The notes under the pieces: generated by a model
Told to the model about the DNA's origin: nothing
Database searches by the model: none
What the model saw: only the letters and a program-made list of their open reading frames with translations
Made by a program: the position numbers and the translations under genes
Shown: one piece after another, positions 53,463 through 64,000 of the stretch
Position numbering within the stretch: the stretch's first letter is position 1
Layout of the letters: each line of letters opens with the position of its first letter
From: Dermacentor variabilis
Taxonomy: Eukaryota > Arthropoda > Arachnida > Ixodida > Ixodidae
Direction: 5' to 3'
Length of the DNA stretch: 64,000 bases
NCBI RefSeq assembly: GCF_050947875.1
Contig: NC_134576.1
Location: 54,502,255 to 54,566,254, forward strand

Positions 53463-53647
53463 GTGAGTTACAACGGTTTCGTACTTTAGGCTACGACACT
53501 CTGGGCCATCGAGTTCACAGTGTTATTTATTTTGTCCTTTTAACAAGCTTTAGGCTTATTGCATAACTCACACCCTAACGGGAGCACAATGGACGCCATA
53601 AGAACGGAGTTAGGTTTTCACACCCTTCACTCTTAAACAAAATTACA

Positions 53648-53876
53648 CCCTTTGGGTTGTATCTCGCCACACAACGATAATTGTCATCTGTCTTGTCCGC
53701 ATTTCCTTCCTATAACGCTGCGAGCCCGGTACTTCCAAGTCACGAACGGCATGCGCGTTATCAGAATGTCAGAGCATTCTGGACAGGAAAGTAGTGAGCG
53801 CAGCGTTTTCAAGAAAGGAAACGCAAGCAAGACAGATGACGATTATTCTTGTGGGGCAAATATACACTACAAAGGG
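53648..53876. mobile_element. MITE copy 2
   Basis: 229 bp with inverted CCCTTTG ends and the same TIR and core as 52924-53146. Two copies about 500 bp apart flank exon 2 of the second M13-type gene. Confidence 0.8.
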
Positions 53877-55139
53877 TTGACATTTGTTTGAGAGTGTTGT
53901 TCTTGGTGTTTTCATGGGGAACTTGGGGAATTTTGTTTTCTCGTGTGAAAACCAAAAGCTGCGCAAGTTTTTGTGGTACATTAAGAGTTCTTTTAGCTAA
54001 ATCAGTGGCTAAATCAGCGCACAGTGCTCCTGCAGCCTGCCACTAACGAAACTCCTGGTCTGTTTACTGTAACACTCGCTACTGAGGAAAGGTATTAAAG
54101 GCACCGAAAGCTTCCTCAATGACAGACTGAGGGAATATTCCGCTTAGGTGAGGTTGTTAGGTCTGTACAACCTGAAAAATGTGACAGCACGCAAATACTG
54201 AGAAAATGTAAGGCTGAAAGTGCGCATTGGTATATAAGTGTTTTTCCAAAAAAGAAGCCGATAAATGCAATAGCAAACCTTGTATTCGTATCTCGAATAG
54301 AAACATGTATTACTTAATCAAGATATAGTGCATTAATAATAGGTGAAATGAGTGATGTATCTGGTTATCTGCCACGTACAGTCAAATTTTGCCACAACTG
54401 ATAGCCTCTCATGAATGTGTGTAATCACTTGTGTAGTAAAACCAGTTGACGTGAAGTGTCCATTCTGTGCATTTCATGCGTGTTTCATCTTATAGTGTAG
54501 TAATCATGTTTCCTAATGCCGGTAACCAGCTCTCCCAGCTTTCAGCAGTAGCATGCAAGGTCATTTATTAATGGAAGTGTGATGACATAAAAAAAAGCCG
54601 ACAAAGAAACACATATCAATAGGACTGCCACTAAATACCAACTTATTTTGCTTCTGGGTGTACACGAGTATTTATAACCATAATCACTATCAATGCTTCA
54701 ATGAGGAAGTGCGTGAACTCAGAACTTGCATGAAAAATGACTACAGTAGCCGGCATGGCTGCACATGTCAAGAGCGGTGGGTGCTTCTCTAGTTCCAGCG
54801 CACGAGGTTAGTTGCCAAGAACGATGATACAGACGATAGGGAAGTGATGGAGGTTTCCTCGTTAGCAAACAGGGATGGACAAGTGACAGCAAACAATCGC
54901 TGTCTCTCCTTGACAAAAACATGTCATTTTTTTTCTAGAACACTTACCCGCGATTCATTGCACACAGTGTGACTGGTGCATTAGTGACAATTGCCGCACC
55001 CAATTTTATTTTCAGAAAACCAACAAAATCTCCCTAACTTTTTATGAATGATTCATTGTGAAGAGATTTTCTTACTGCAATGTCAGCTGTTGTCCAGTTA
55101 ATAACGGGGAAATTGAAATTGCCCTAGATGATGAGAAAA
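53877..55139. other. No gene recognised
   Basis: AT-rich, short open frames only. Confidence 0.5.
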
Positions 55140-55600
55140 GAACGCCAAAATAGCGCGCCTGCTTCATTTACAATGCTTCAAAACTTGCTTGAAAATACAT
55201 CATTTATACCTTGAAGGCGGTATAACACACCTAAGATAAGGTTTATGCTCGATTTTGAAGTGAAATGAAGATGTGCTCTATGAATGAATGAATGACTTTT
55301 GTAATGGTCAGAAATGCTTCTTTGAAAGCTATGAGCACACCACCTCCTCTGCGGTTGCATCGATCACAAGGAAAAGTGTTGTAGGCTGACGTGGAACGAA
55401 AAATTTCGTTATAGGGAGTGGTATTGTTTAGCCACGACTCGGTTAGTTCAAGAGATGCCGAGCAGGAATCAATGAGCGATGGAAGCGACACGTATTTTTG
55501 CGTCACACTTCGAATACTTGTATATAAGAATGACAGGTTTGTGTAAGCGGTGTGGGTATGTGGTTGCGAAGGCTGTCTAGTTTCCACACTTGCAGACGAC
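55140..55600 (-). pseudogene. LINE endonuclease fragment (CR1/L2-like)
   Basis: Minus strand: NLSFLYTSIRSVTQKY, then LTESWLNNTTPYNEIF and RCNRRGGGVLIAFKE, the N-terminal APE-endonuclease motifs (N..S, T.ESWL, RGGGV). Then a shift and NLILGVLYRLQG. No RT part follows. Confidence 0.7.
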
Positions 55601-58185
55601 GAAGGTTTGACTAGTCATTCCGAGACATGCTGCGACACAGACACACTCCAGTTTACTTTCGTGCCCCAAAGATGTGTCGCCGTTAACCAAGAGCTTGTTA
55701 AAAGCTAAGCGAACTAATAGTGAGGTGTCTTGTACCAAATGCAAGTTTTAAACCATAATAAGAAAATAAATACCTGATTTGCTATTCTTATGTCATCGAG
55801 TAGTGCGAAAATGACAATCTATTTGTACATATTGTACTTTAGCTTTACATGACTATTAGTCGACTTATCCATGGGCTGAATCCACCTCAGCTTATTGGGA
55901 GCCTAAAGGCAGTAATAAAAAGCAAGACACAATTTCGTTAAAAATTGTATGTATGGATCAGGTTCACAGCCTTTCAGTTGTTCCATGCTGAAGTAAACAA
56001 TAGATGCACATGTGAATACAATATGTGCATACATTAGAAAAACTTTCATTGGTCTTATAACGCATTAGCGCCGATTAATCATTATAGAAAGTGTCTATAA
56101 ATACACGAGCAGGGCAGTTAATGGTCTCCGAATAATTTTCTACAAATGTTATATATCGTATCGCCGACGACACGACGCCGGTGATCAGGCGATGATCCAG
56201 CTCTCTCTTTCCTTATCATGCGCGGATAGCCGCGATTTATTACAATAAGACCGTTTCTTGCGGTTTGCTAATCCGGTTTGGGCAAAGCTCGCTTCGTTGG
56301 CTGCCGCCTCACGTCCGCCGCACGCGATGCAGGATTAGCATTTTGAGATGACCTTTCAGATGGTGCGCTCGATGCGTGAGGGAGCCCGCTAGGTGAACGG
56401 CATGGGAAAATAGCTCCTCCTTACGACGCGGCGTTCGACACGCGACACGCCATTAGGCCGAGAATCCTTCGATGAAGCGCATAGTAAGTAACGCAGACCA
56501 ATGCGTCTCGCTTCCTGACTGCAGACGGTGAATATCGTAATTTTATCGTCGGAATGAGCGCATTTGCAATTCGCCTGCTTTTCGCTCGAGCGGCAGACTT
56601 TCAGCGACTCGTCGACTTCCCGGCTGATGCTAATGGATGTTCGATAGCGCTCGGAGCGAGTTTGGCATGTGCGGCCGACAACGCTTTCTGTCTGGCCAGC
56701 GCTAGTCGTAAGAAGCACGTTTCGTCGACAAATTTCCGTGTTCACGGTGAAATTATGATGGCGACGCTGGTCGCTTCCGTATCGCAGCTCTTGTTGTCTT
56801 TCGCTTCTTGGCATATTTGTTTTAAAATTTAACTGTAGGTGTGATTGCGATCACTGTATTTCGGTGGTTACACTTAAAGAAAATATTTCTCCTTTCTGGT
56901 GACGTCGGCGGCGGTCAGAGGCAGTCCGGAAGTGCCGTATTCGCTATAAGGTCTTTTCATAGCCGTACTGCGCGTACGCTATCGCAAATAGGTCGTTTTT
57001 GAACGATGAATAACACGAAAACAAAAAAAAAGAAGAAATTTAACCTCTACAAAGTAATCCTTGCGACATGCGGGCCCTGTAAATAGGTTTATGTTTGTCG
57101 AATCGCACTGTATGTATCGGTCGAACTGGCACTATAGAAGAGATTCTATATAGCAGCACCCACGTGAGATGCTCGCCAGACGACGTTCAGCAGAAGTATT
57201 GCTTACCGTTTTTTTGTCGCACGGAACTCTAAATAATGTATACGAATGATGAGCGCGGTCTTTAGGGTGCCATCATAGTCGCCTTAATGGGAACAATAAA
57301 TGGAATTATTGTGTGCACATGGCATTACCATTTTGTTACTTTAACGCTCAAATATGTGGCCTGTTCTCACATTTAGTGTGTAGAATAATATGCAATGTGG
57401 GAATTAGGCATTCAAGACACAACAACCAAATCTCTTGTCTGATGACCAACTGAATAAAATCTTCTTTTCAAATGAACAAACATAGCCAGTAGGAATTCCT
57501 CCTACAGCATTTACAACGGAGCTGCCACATTCTAGAGTCACAAACAGCTACGAGATGCGAGCAAATTTCGTAACATGCCTTAATTAACAAAACAATATAA
57601 GCTTGAATACAGCCTCTATGCACTAAAGACGCAGCCTTAATTAGCTAGATCTGGCTAGCTTTCACTGCAAATAGCATAATGTGTCTTGTACTTGAACACG
57701 CTTATGACATCTCATAGAAAGCATGGTTGCCGAACGATACATCTGCAAGCCTCACTGGCTAATGGGTCAAGCACAAGCGTGTACGAAAATCAATATCATG
57801 TGTCTACAAACCTTTGTTTTCAAGAGTGCACCTAAGAAGGAAAGCGTTCACGTTCTGTTTGGATGGCGCACTTCAGTGGGCAAGGGAAGAAACGTGCAAA
57901 TTATATTTTCATTAAAATAGCTGCATCCGACCAGCAAGATCTACCTTTCATACCACGATTAAGAGAGGGCAGGCGGCACCTGACAAAAGACTAGAAAACG
58001 TATAATCCATTGTAATTAATTGGTGAGCATGCTTGAATACTAACAGGAACATTTCTGACAATAGCAAAACGTATACGTAAGGGACAGGAGGTGACTCTGT
58101 TCGGAATCCATTGATGTTTCCAGTACAAATGTGATTAGCAATGCTCCCACGTCATGTCCTGCTCTTTATCTTCAGAGCGACTGAG
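55601..58185. other. No gene recognised
   Basis: A CpG-richer block with a 141-codon minus frame (56389-56814) is present but has no family motif. Otherwise AT-rich. Confidence 0.45.
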
Positions 58186-58503
58186 AGGTAAATCTTTCTT
58201 TCTTTCTTTATTGATTTATTTAGGACAATACACAGATTGTCTTAGGGGACACGGCTAAAGGCAAACATTTGCCTTACTAGGCCGTGCCACCCGTACATTG
58301 GCAGCAAAATGACAGTGGCAGGCTTTAAGGAGGTCACGCATGAAATTAAAGTAATACACATTTTCCAACACTTGTGTACACAATTCCCGTAAAAAGAAAG
58401 AAAAAAGGTTAAAGTTTGCACAGTTTTCTAAGCACTGGATGCACAACAACAACGCAAAAAACATGTACGAGAAATGTTTTATACCTGTAGTTGAACATTT
58501 CTA

Positions 58504-61346
58504 TTATTCTTCGGATGGTAGCAATTCTTTTACCGTTTTCCTAAAGCTTTGCTTTGAAATTCTAGAATTTAGCAGGTCCAACACCAAGGGGTAGTCGTTT
58601 AGAAGGTTAGGAAGTTGAACTGCTAGTTTTTGATCTCCGTATTTTGTTCGGCAACGGGGTTTTTCTATCAAAGTTTTTCTGACGTTATAGCTTGTCATTC
58701 TGCCATGGTATTTGCTTTGGAAGGAACATTTGTCTTCCCAGAATTGCCGTGAAATATTGACGAATAATTTGTAAGTGTGAAGTTTTGATGATGTTAATAT
58801 ATTATATTTGTTGTAGTATGATTGAGTGGTATCAGTACGTTCTAAGTTACCTACCGCGCGCAGTGCGTGGTTCTGGAGTGTCTGAATTAATCTTAAGTTA
58901 GTTTGTGTAGTGGTTGACCAAACTAAAAAACAATAAGTTAATCGAGTATGTATAAGCGCGTTGTAAATATTGCGCTTCACATTTATCGGTAGCAAATATC
59001 GCAACCTGTGTAGCACACCGACAGCACGAGCAATATTTTTTTCTGAGAGCATCTACGTGCGGTGACCAGGACATATTTTCATGGAATGTAATTTCTAAAA
59101 ATCTGGCTGTTGGTGCCTGTTCGATGTTGACCTTCTGAAATTGGAGTGTAAGCTGAGGGCGTATTATTGTTCCTTTCGATTTAAACACTAGATACTTAGT
59201 TTTAGTTATGTTTAATTGGAGTTTATTTGCATTTAGCCACAAGCTTAGGTGCTGTAATTAGATGTTAGCTTGCTCAAAAAGATTTCCTATTTCTCTTCCT
59301 GAGAAGAACACGTTAGTATCATCCGCGTATAATATAATATTGGAACAGCCTTGAATATTGACAGTATCATTAATATAGAGTAAAAATAAAACAGGCCCTA
59401 AGACGGATCCTTGCGGCACGCCGTACTTAATGTTCTGAATTTCGGAACTAACTCCATTTATTCTTGTGCACTGTGTTCTAGAGGTGAGATAGCTTTTTAT
59501 TAAGGATAATGCGACGAATTCTATAAAGAGGTAGCTTTTTCAAAAGGACATCATGCTACACGCAATCAAAGGCCTTCCTACATTTTGGAAAGATACCTAG
59601 AGTTAACATTAAGTTTTTTATTTTATCAAGGATTTGTTCTTTTATATGAAGTAAAGCGGTTTCTGAAGATTTAGTCTTGCAGAAACCATATTGCTCCTGA
59701 GCTATTATTTTATACGTTTTTAGCAAATCACAAGCTATTCTATTAATTACACGCTCAGCAATTTTCGCGAAGACAGAAAGAACGGATATTGGCCTGTTGT
59801 TATTCATGTCGTTAACTGGGCCACTTTTATGAGTGTCACTCACCCGGGCTAGCTTCATCTTATCTGGAAACACACCGTTAGAAAGAATTAAGTTACAGAT
59901 ATGTGCAAGAGGCTTGCTTAAAATTTCACTGACGGCTTTCAACGGCTCCACTTTTATGTCATCTTCACCTGAAGCACAACTGTCTTTCAACGATAAGATT
60001 ATGGTCTGTATCTCGTGCTGCTCAGTAGGTGCCAAGAACACTGTAGAAGAACATCGATTTAATATATATTCCGTGCAAGAGACCGGTGTATCATTTTGCG
60101 AGCACGCACCAGCATCAATACAATGAGAATTGAAAGTATTTGCAACCTCAATATCTGAGAATTCACTATACTGAAATTCAACTTTTTTTGCGATAGAGCC
60201 TTTGTTCATCACCCCATTGATCGCTTTCCACATGAGGTTTGAATTTTCCATGATAGCAAAAAACTTGTTTGCGTAACGTTCTTGTTTAGAGCGTTTAATA
60301 TCAGAATTTAATTTGTTACGCCCAGATTTGGAAGACCGAAAGTCATCTTCGCTTCTGCTACTCAGAAAAATTTGGAAGAGCTTGTTACGACATTTTATTC
60401 TGTTATAGAGGCCACGAGTTATCCAAGGCTTTCTAGCTTTGTTGTGTTTTTTAAACATCTTAAATGGAAAACATCCGTTGTATAAGAACGCGAAGGTAGA
60501 TATAAAAACATCGTAAGCTTTGTTTTCATCAATTTTCGCAGTCACTTCGTCCCACCGATAACCAGAGATAAATTCAACAAATTTTTTGACATTTTATTCT
60601 GAATAAATTCTTTTTAAGCTTTCGCGGCATATAGTGGATGGCTGTTTATGAGGTAGTAGACAGTATATAGGGAAGTGATCAATAAGATCGCACATCAGGA
60701 CTCCTGCTCTTACATATTCAACAGAAAAATTCGTCGCACAGGGGTCAAGTGTTGTCTGGCTTGTAGGTGTGATGCGAGTAGGAACGTTGATGACATTTGA
60801 ACACCCATATGATTCAAAAGTTTCCTGAAAACGTGTGTATTCTAGGTTGTCTGGGCAAGCATCTATATTAACATCGCCCATTAAAATTGTTTTGAGTTTA
60901 AGTTCAATGCTGAGTTCTAATAATTTTTCTGTAAATTCTAAAAACTTGCACATGGATTCAGATGTCGGGCGGTACACGAGCGAAATCAGAGTGTTCATGC
61001 ACTGAAGACCAATACATTCATAGCATTCGTTAACATTCTTGAGCTCGGGAATTATACTGTACGACAAACCAGAACGGACATAAATAGCAGTTCCGCCTCC
61101 TCGTTTTCCCGTTCGATAAACAGAGATACAGTCATATCCAGAAATAGAAGCGCATTCATCCTCTGATGTAAACCACGTTTCACTAAAAGAAAGCAAGTCG
61201 AAGCAGTGCTGCAGTTCAGACAGATACAAAGTGACTTCGTGAAACTTATTTCTCAAACTTCGCACATTAAAATGAAATATTGAAAGTAGACACTGGTTCT
61301 TTAATGACGCGACATCACGAGAAAATTGGAATTCCAAGGTCGCCAT
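58504..61346 (-). pseudogene. LINE ORF2: endonuclease and reverse transcriptase
   Basis: Endonuclease with HFNVRSLRNKFHEV, SFSETWFTS, RGGGTAIYVRSGL, GDVNID and DHFPIYC (61346-60597). A TAA at 60594-60596 interrupts it, but the same frame resumes through the RT N-terminus (DSCASGEDDIKVEPLK, NRPISVLSVFAKIAERVINR, QEQYGFCKTKSSETALL) to 59556. Shifts follow; ILYADDTNVFF lies near 59330 and the C-terminal part (NIARAVGVLHRLRYLLP, HTRLTYCFLVWS) ends at SEE near 58504. One stop and at least two frameshifts make it inactive, though similarity is well kept. Confidence 0.85.
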
Positions 61347-61387
61347 TGTGGTTTAGTAAACGTAACGCATGTATTGCTATCACGCCA

Positions 61388-62200
61388 TCACTTCGAGGCT
61401 GTAAGACTGACCAGATCCTCCTCGCCGCGTATGACAACAGCTCCGTCGCCGCTCCTTTTTTGCACCAAAACTTTACCGTTTGAGTGCCAGACGTATGCGT
61501 ATCCTGAGGTCTGGGCCCATTTCTTCGTTTTTGATAAAATAGCACATGATAGCCGTGTCATATTTTCACAGAAAAACACGTGCCCATGGTCCTTTAGTTG
61601 CTTCTTGTTTGCAATTCAGGAATCGCGAAGTTCCTGGTGAACAAAACGGATAATGATCCCCCAAGTTTTGCCTGGTTTAGCGGGAAGTCTGTGTATAGCC
61701 ATAACATCACCACTCTTGTTCAATAGTGGAAGCATAATTTGCCTCGCTACTTCGTTTACCTTCATCATTAGTCCTTCGTTCTCGCTTTCAGTAATACCGT
61801 GTATTTCAATATTTAACCTACGGCTATGACATTCAAGATTATCGAGATCCCGTTTGCTTTGGGACAATTCACTGCTCGAATCTACCTGTTCAAGTTGATC
61901 AACTCTGTTTGATAGTTACGTGGTAACTTTTCCTGAGCCTGCAGCCTCGTATGAAATTCATCGAATTTATCAGAAATATGTTGAACAGACGATTCCAGTT
62001 CCACTCGTTCGATTGGCAGAACCAAAAGGGTATCTAGCTTGGTTTCGATTGCTAGAAGTCGAACAGCTATGTCTTTGTGCGGCGTTTGCGGCTCAATTTC
62101 AGCATCCGCCCCTTGTCCCATCACCCGACATGTTTCACATTTCCAGTATGAAAGTCATAGGTCTAAACATTGAGACGAGCATGAATTCTCCTCTTTCGTA
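61388..62200 (-). pseudogene. LINE ORF1
   Basis: A CLTCDECGMTL-like cysteine pair near 62200, then a coiled-coil-type stretch (VRLLAIETKLDTLL, VQHISDKFDEFHTRLQ) and an RRM-like part (RSRRLNIEIHGI-type at about 61830, then WAQTSGYAYVWHSNGKVLV near 61500). Broken by stops and shifts. Nucleic-acid-binding chaperone role is expected from the family. Confidence 0.65.
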
Positions 62201-62210
62201 AAGTCATGCC

Positions 62211-63600
62211 GCACTCGTCACAAGTTAAACACTGCATTAATTGTCCCTAGCTGGCTTATTTGAATAATGGTTCTATTCGCAGTCTTAAATAAAAAAGCAC
62301 TAGACTTGACAAAGAAACTATTGCACTAAAATGGGAAAATGAGCCGGTTAGGCAACATACATTTACATATGCGGGATGAGCGAGAGGCATTCAAACGCAG
62401 TCAGTGCTACTTTCCAACTGATATTATTCAATCCATTGAGCAATCCAATTTTAAACCTCCACAGGCGACTGCTCAAGTCAGTGCACGTACATTAGTCCAA
62501 ATCCAGTTTTGCGTGTAGCCATTTGGATTATATAACAAATATTACAAGTCAAGTTATGTTAGACACTGGAGGCCATTTTATTCCAAAAAATATGGCCTTT
62601 GAAATAGACAGGGCGTCAGAGTTACAGCAACAAAAATAGAAAAAAATAGAAAACTACTACTTTGTCTGAAGAAGAAAGGCTAATAAACTGGTAGCCTTGC
62701 ATGGAGGGGATACTTGTGGTGTCGACGATTTAGTCGATAGGGAGGCCTGAATGGTGTGCTTAACGAAAAATGCCACTGGCCAGGCATTTTGGAGACCATG
62801 ACACCGACACTACCAATTTTTTTACAGCTGCACTGATCGTGACATGCTTCTTCTTACACCGTTATTGTGAAAAAACCATCTGTTTAAAAATTACATGGTT
62901 ATGTCGCCCATTGCATGTCCCTTGGCTATTGAAATTTGAGCTATATCACTGACAGTAAGCAGGAGACTAACAGCACCAGAGTTACTTAAAGTAGTCACTG
63001 GGGGATCAATCATTGCAATCGGTGAGAACTGTTAATAAATTAGCCAATGGTGTTACATAGCACTTCCGAATAACCTTTCTAACAGTGGAGTAACACTGTA
63101 CCATATTTTTCAATAATACATTTGTGTTTCCTTAAAACGTCATTGGTTTCTGGAATTCAGCTCCTTCAATACCATGTGCACCTTCAGAAGCAAACCTTAT
63201 ATAGAAACACTAGCAATTCAATCTCTCTACCATGGATGCTAAAAAATGTCAAAAGGAAAAATGCTATCAGCTGGAAGATGCTTCATCTGAAAGGACATTT
63301 GCTCTTTTTACACACAATGCTTTATTGAAGGTCACATTCAGTGGAAATGAATAGCACAATTAGGCCTATAATTTCCTACCCATAATGATCCTTTGTGCAG
63401 ACCTGCTGTGAAACAGTACTACATGAAGCTACACTGACTCACTACAACTGCAAAAGATTGCTCTGTTCGTTCAAGCAGCAGTGACATTTCTTTTCATTTA
63501 TAGTCAATGAGTTGTTCACAGTGTTAAAATTATTTATTTCCTACGGTAAATTGCAGTTAAGGATGATGTGTCCCTGACAGTGCTAGCAAAACTGATGCAG
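62211..63600. other. No gene recognised
   Basis: AT-rich, no family motif or repeat supported. Confidence 0.5.
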
Positions 63601-64000
63601 CTAGGGTTGCCAAATTTGAGCGTAAAAGCATGCGTGTCGCGTGAGAGCGAATTTTTTGTGGAGTAGGAAAATGATAAGTGAGTCTGGCACAAAAGAAGTG
63701 GGTGTATACATGTTCATGATATTGTGTGCTTTTTTTATCTGCCATGGAATCGAAAGGGCCAAAGTTGCGTCCCAGTACACATTGCAGGCAAGCATTAAAA
63801 ATGAGTTATTGTAAAGCTCGTGTACCTTTTGACAAAGCAATGTGGCTGTATTGACTTCATTTAGCTGTTTGTAGGCACTTAAGGAACTGGTGTACGTCTG
63901 TATTTGGGCTATCTTTGATAAAAATGAAGCTGCCTCATGGGCGTCATGTACGGCTGTACCATCTACCAGCCCTGTAAACACACTCTTGTCATGTATGCTG
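63601..64000 (-). CDS. Unrecognised open frame running off the right edge
   Basis: The minus frame is open from the window edge to a stop at 63601, about 132 codons. It contains DAHEAASFLSKIAQIQTY, ATLLCQKVHELYNNSF and SIPWQIKKAHN and has protein-like composition with few low-complexity runs. It could be the end of a host gene or of a DNA transposon. I do not recognise it. Confidence 0.35.
   Translation of the reverse strand, partial: SIHDKSVFTGLVDGTAVHDAHEAASFLSKIAQIQTYTSSLSAYKQLNEVNTATLLCQKVHELYNNSFLMLACNVYWDATLALSIPWQIKKAHNIMNMYTPTSFVPDSLIIFLLHKKFALTRHACFYAQIWQP

Larger units (their letters stand above)
58186..62210 (-). mobile_element. CR1/L2-like LINE, nearly full length, inactive
   Basis: About 4 kb with ORF1 (62200-61388), ORF2 (61346-58504) and a 3' tail of (AAAG)n (58194-58215 on the plus strand TTTC). 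Clade is judged from the RGGGTAIYV endonuclease, YADD RT and ORF1 layout. No target duplication was identified. Confidence 0.8.

Noticed and set aside
56389..56832. Opposing ORFs of 141 and 92 codons
   Set aside because: No motif, no splice context and each is the shadow of the other.

Overview
The window looks like nuclear DNA of a hard tick (Ixodida, probably a metastriate species). Reasons: spliced genes with GT-AG introns, a tRNA-derived SINE of the Ruka type, several tick-like RTE, I/Jockey and CR1/L2 non-LTR elements, Ty3/gypsy and Tc1/mariner elements, and a tandem M13 (neprilysin-like) peptidase locus, a family known to be expanded in ticks. The species is inferred; no search was run.

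Host genes. One nearly complete host gene can be assembled on the + strand: a five-exon M13/neprilysin-like type II membrane protein (exons 3858-4138, 6510-6591, 17791-18134, 18797-18947, 22885-24537; 836 codons plus stop). Exon phases fit at every junction. It keeps M13 landmarks but has lost the HExxH zinc helix and the downstream glutamate motif, so it should be a pseudopeptidase. A second copy of its first two exons, with the upstream region and parts of the introns, lies at about 50655-53490. That gene continues past what can be recognised here.

Mobile DNA makes up most of the rest. 1-1830: an I/Jockey-type LINE (minus) split by a solo LTR. 7440-16230, inside intron 2 of the M13 gene: an RTE-type LINE holding an intact 7081-bp LTR retrotransposon (8949-16029, minus) with matching 850-bp LTRs, AAGC target duplication and one 1512-codon ORF. 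Its pol order is integrase before reverse transcriptase (Gmr1-like) and its capsid resembles a SCAN domain. 19253-20776: a twin-primed (5' inverted) RTE in intron 4. 22131-22693: a deleted mariner. 30957-38490: a decayed gypsy element (plus) that received a 3096-bp Tc1-like transposon (34880-37975) with about 0.86-kb terminal inverted repeats and an apparently intact, intron-containing DD34E transposase. 39280-45274: another decayed gypsy with both LTRs; a related solo LTR sits at 52420-52777 inside the duplicated M13 locus. 45310-45810: an array of B-box-like motifs. 46464-46740: a SINE. 58186-62210: a CR1/L2-like LINE (minus). Several MITEs, hairpins and minisatellites are scattered through.

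The most notable signals are the Gmr1-order retrotransposon, the long-TIR spliced Tc1 element, and the tandem M13 locus with a catalytically dead copy. Long stretches between these hold nothing I can support.
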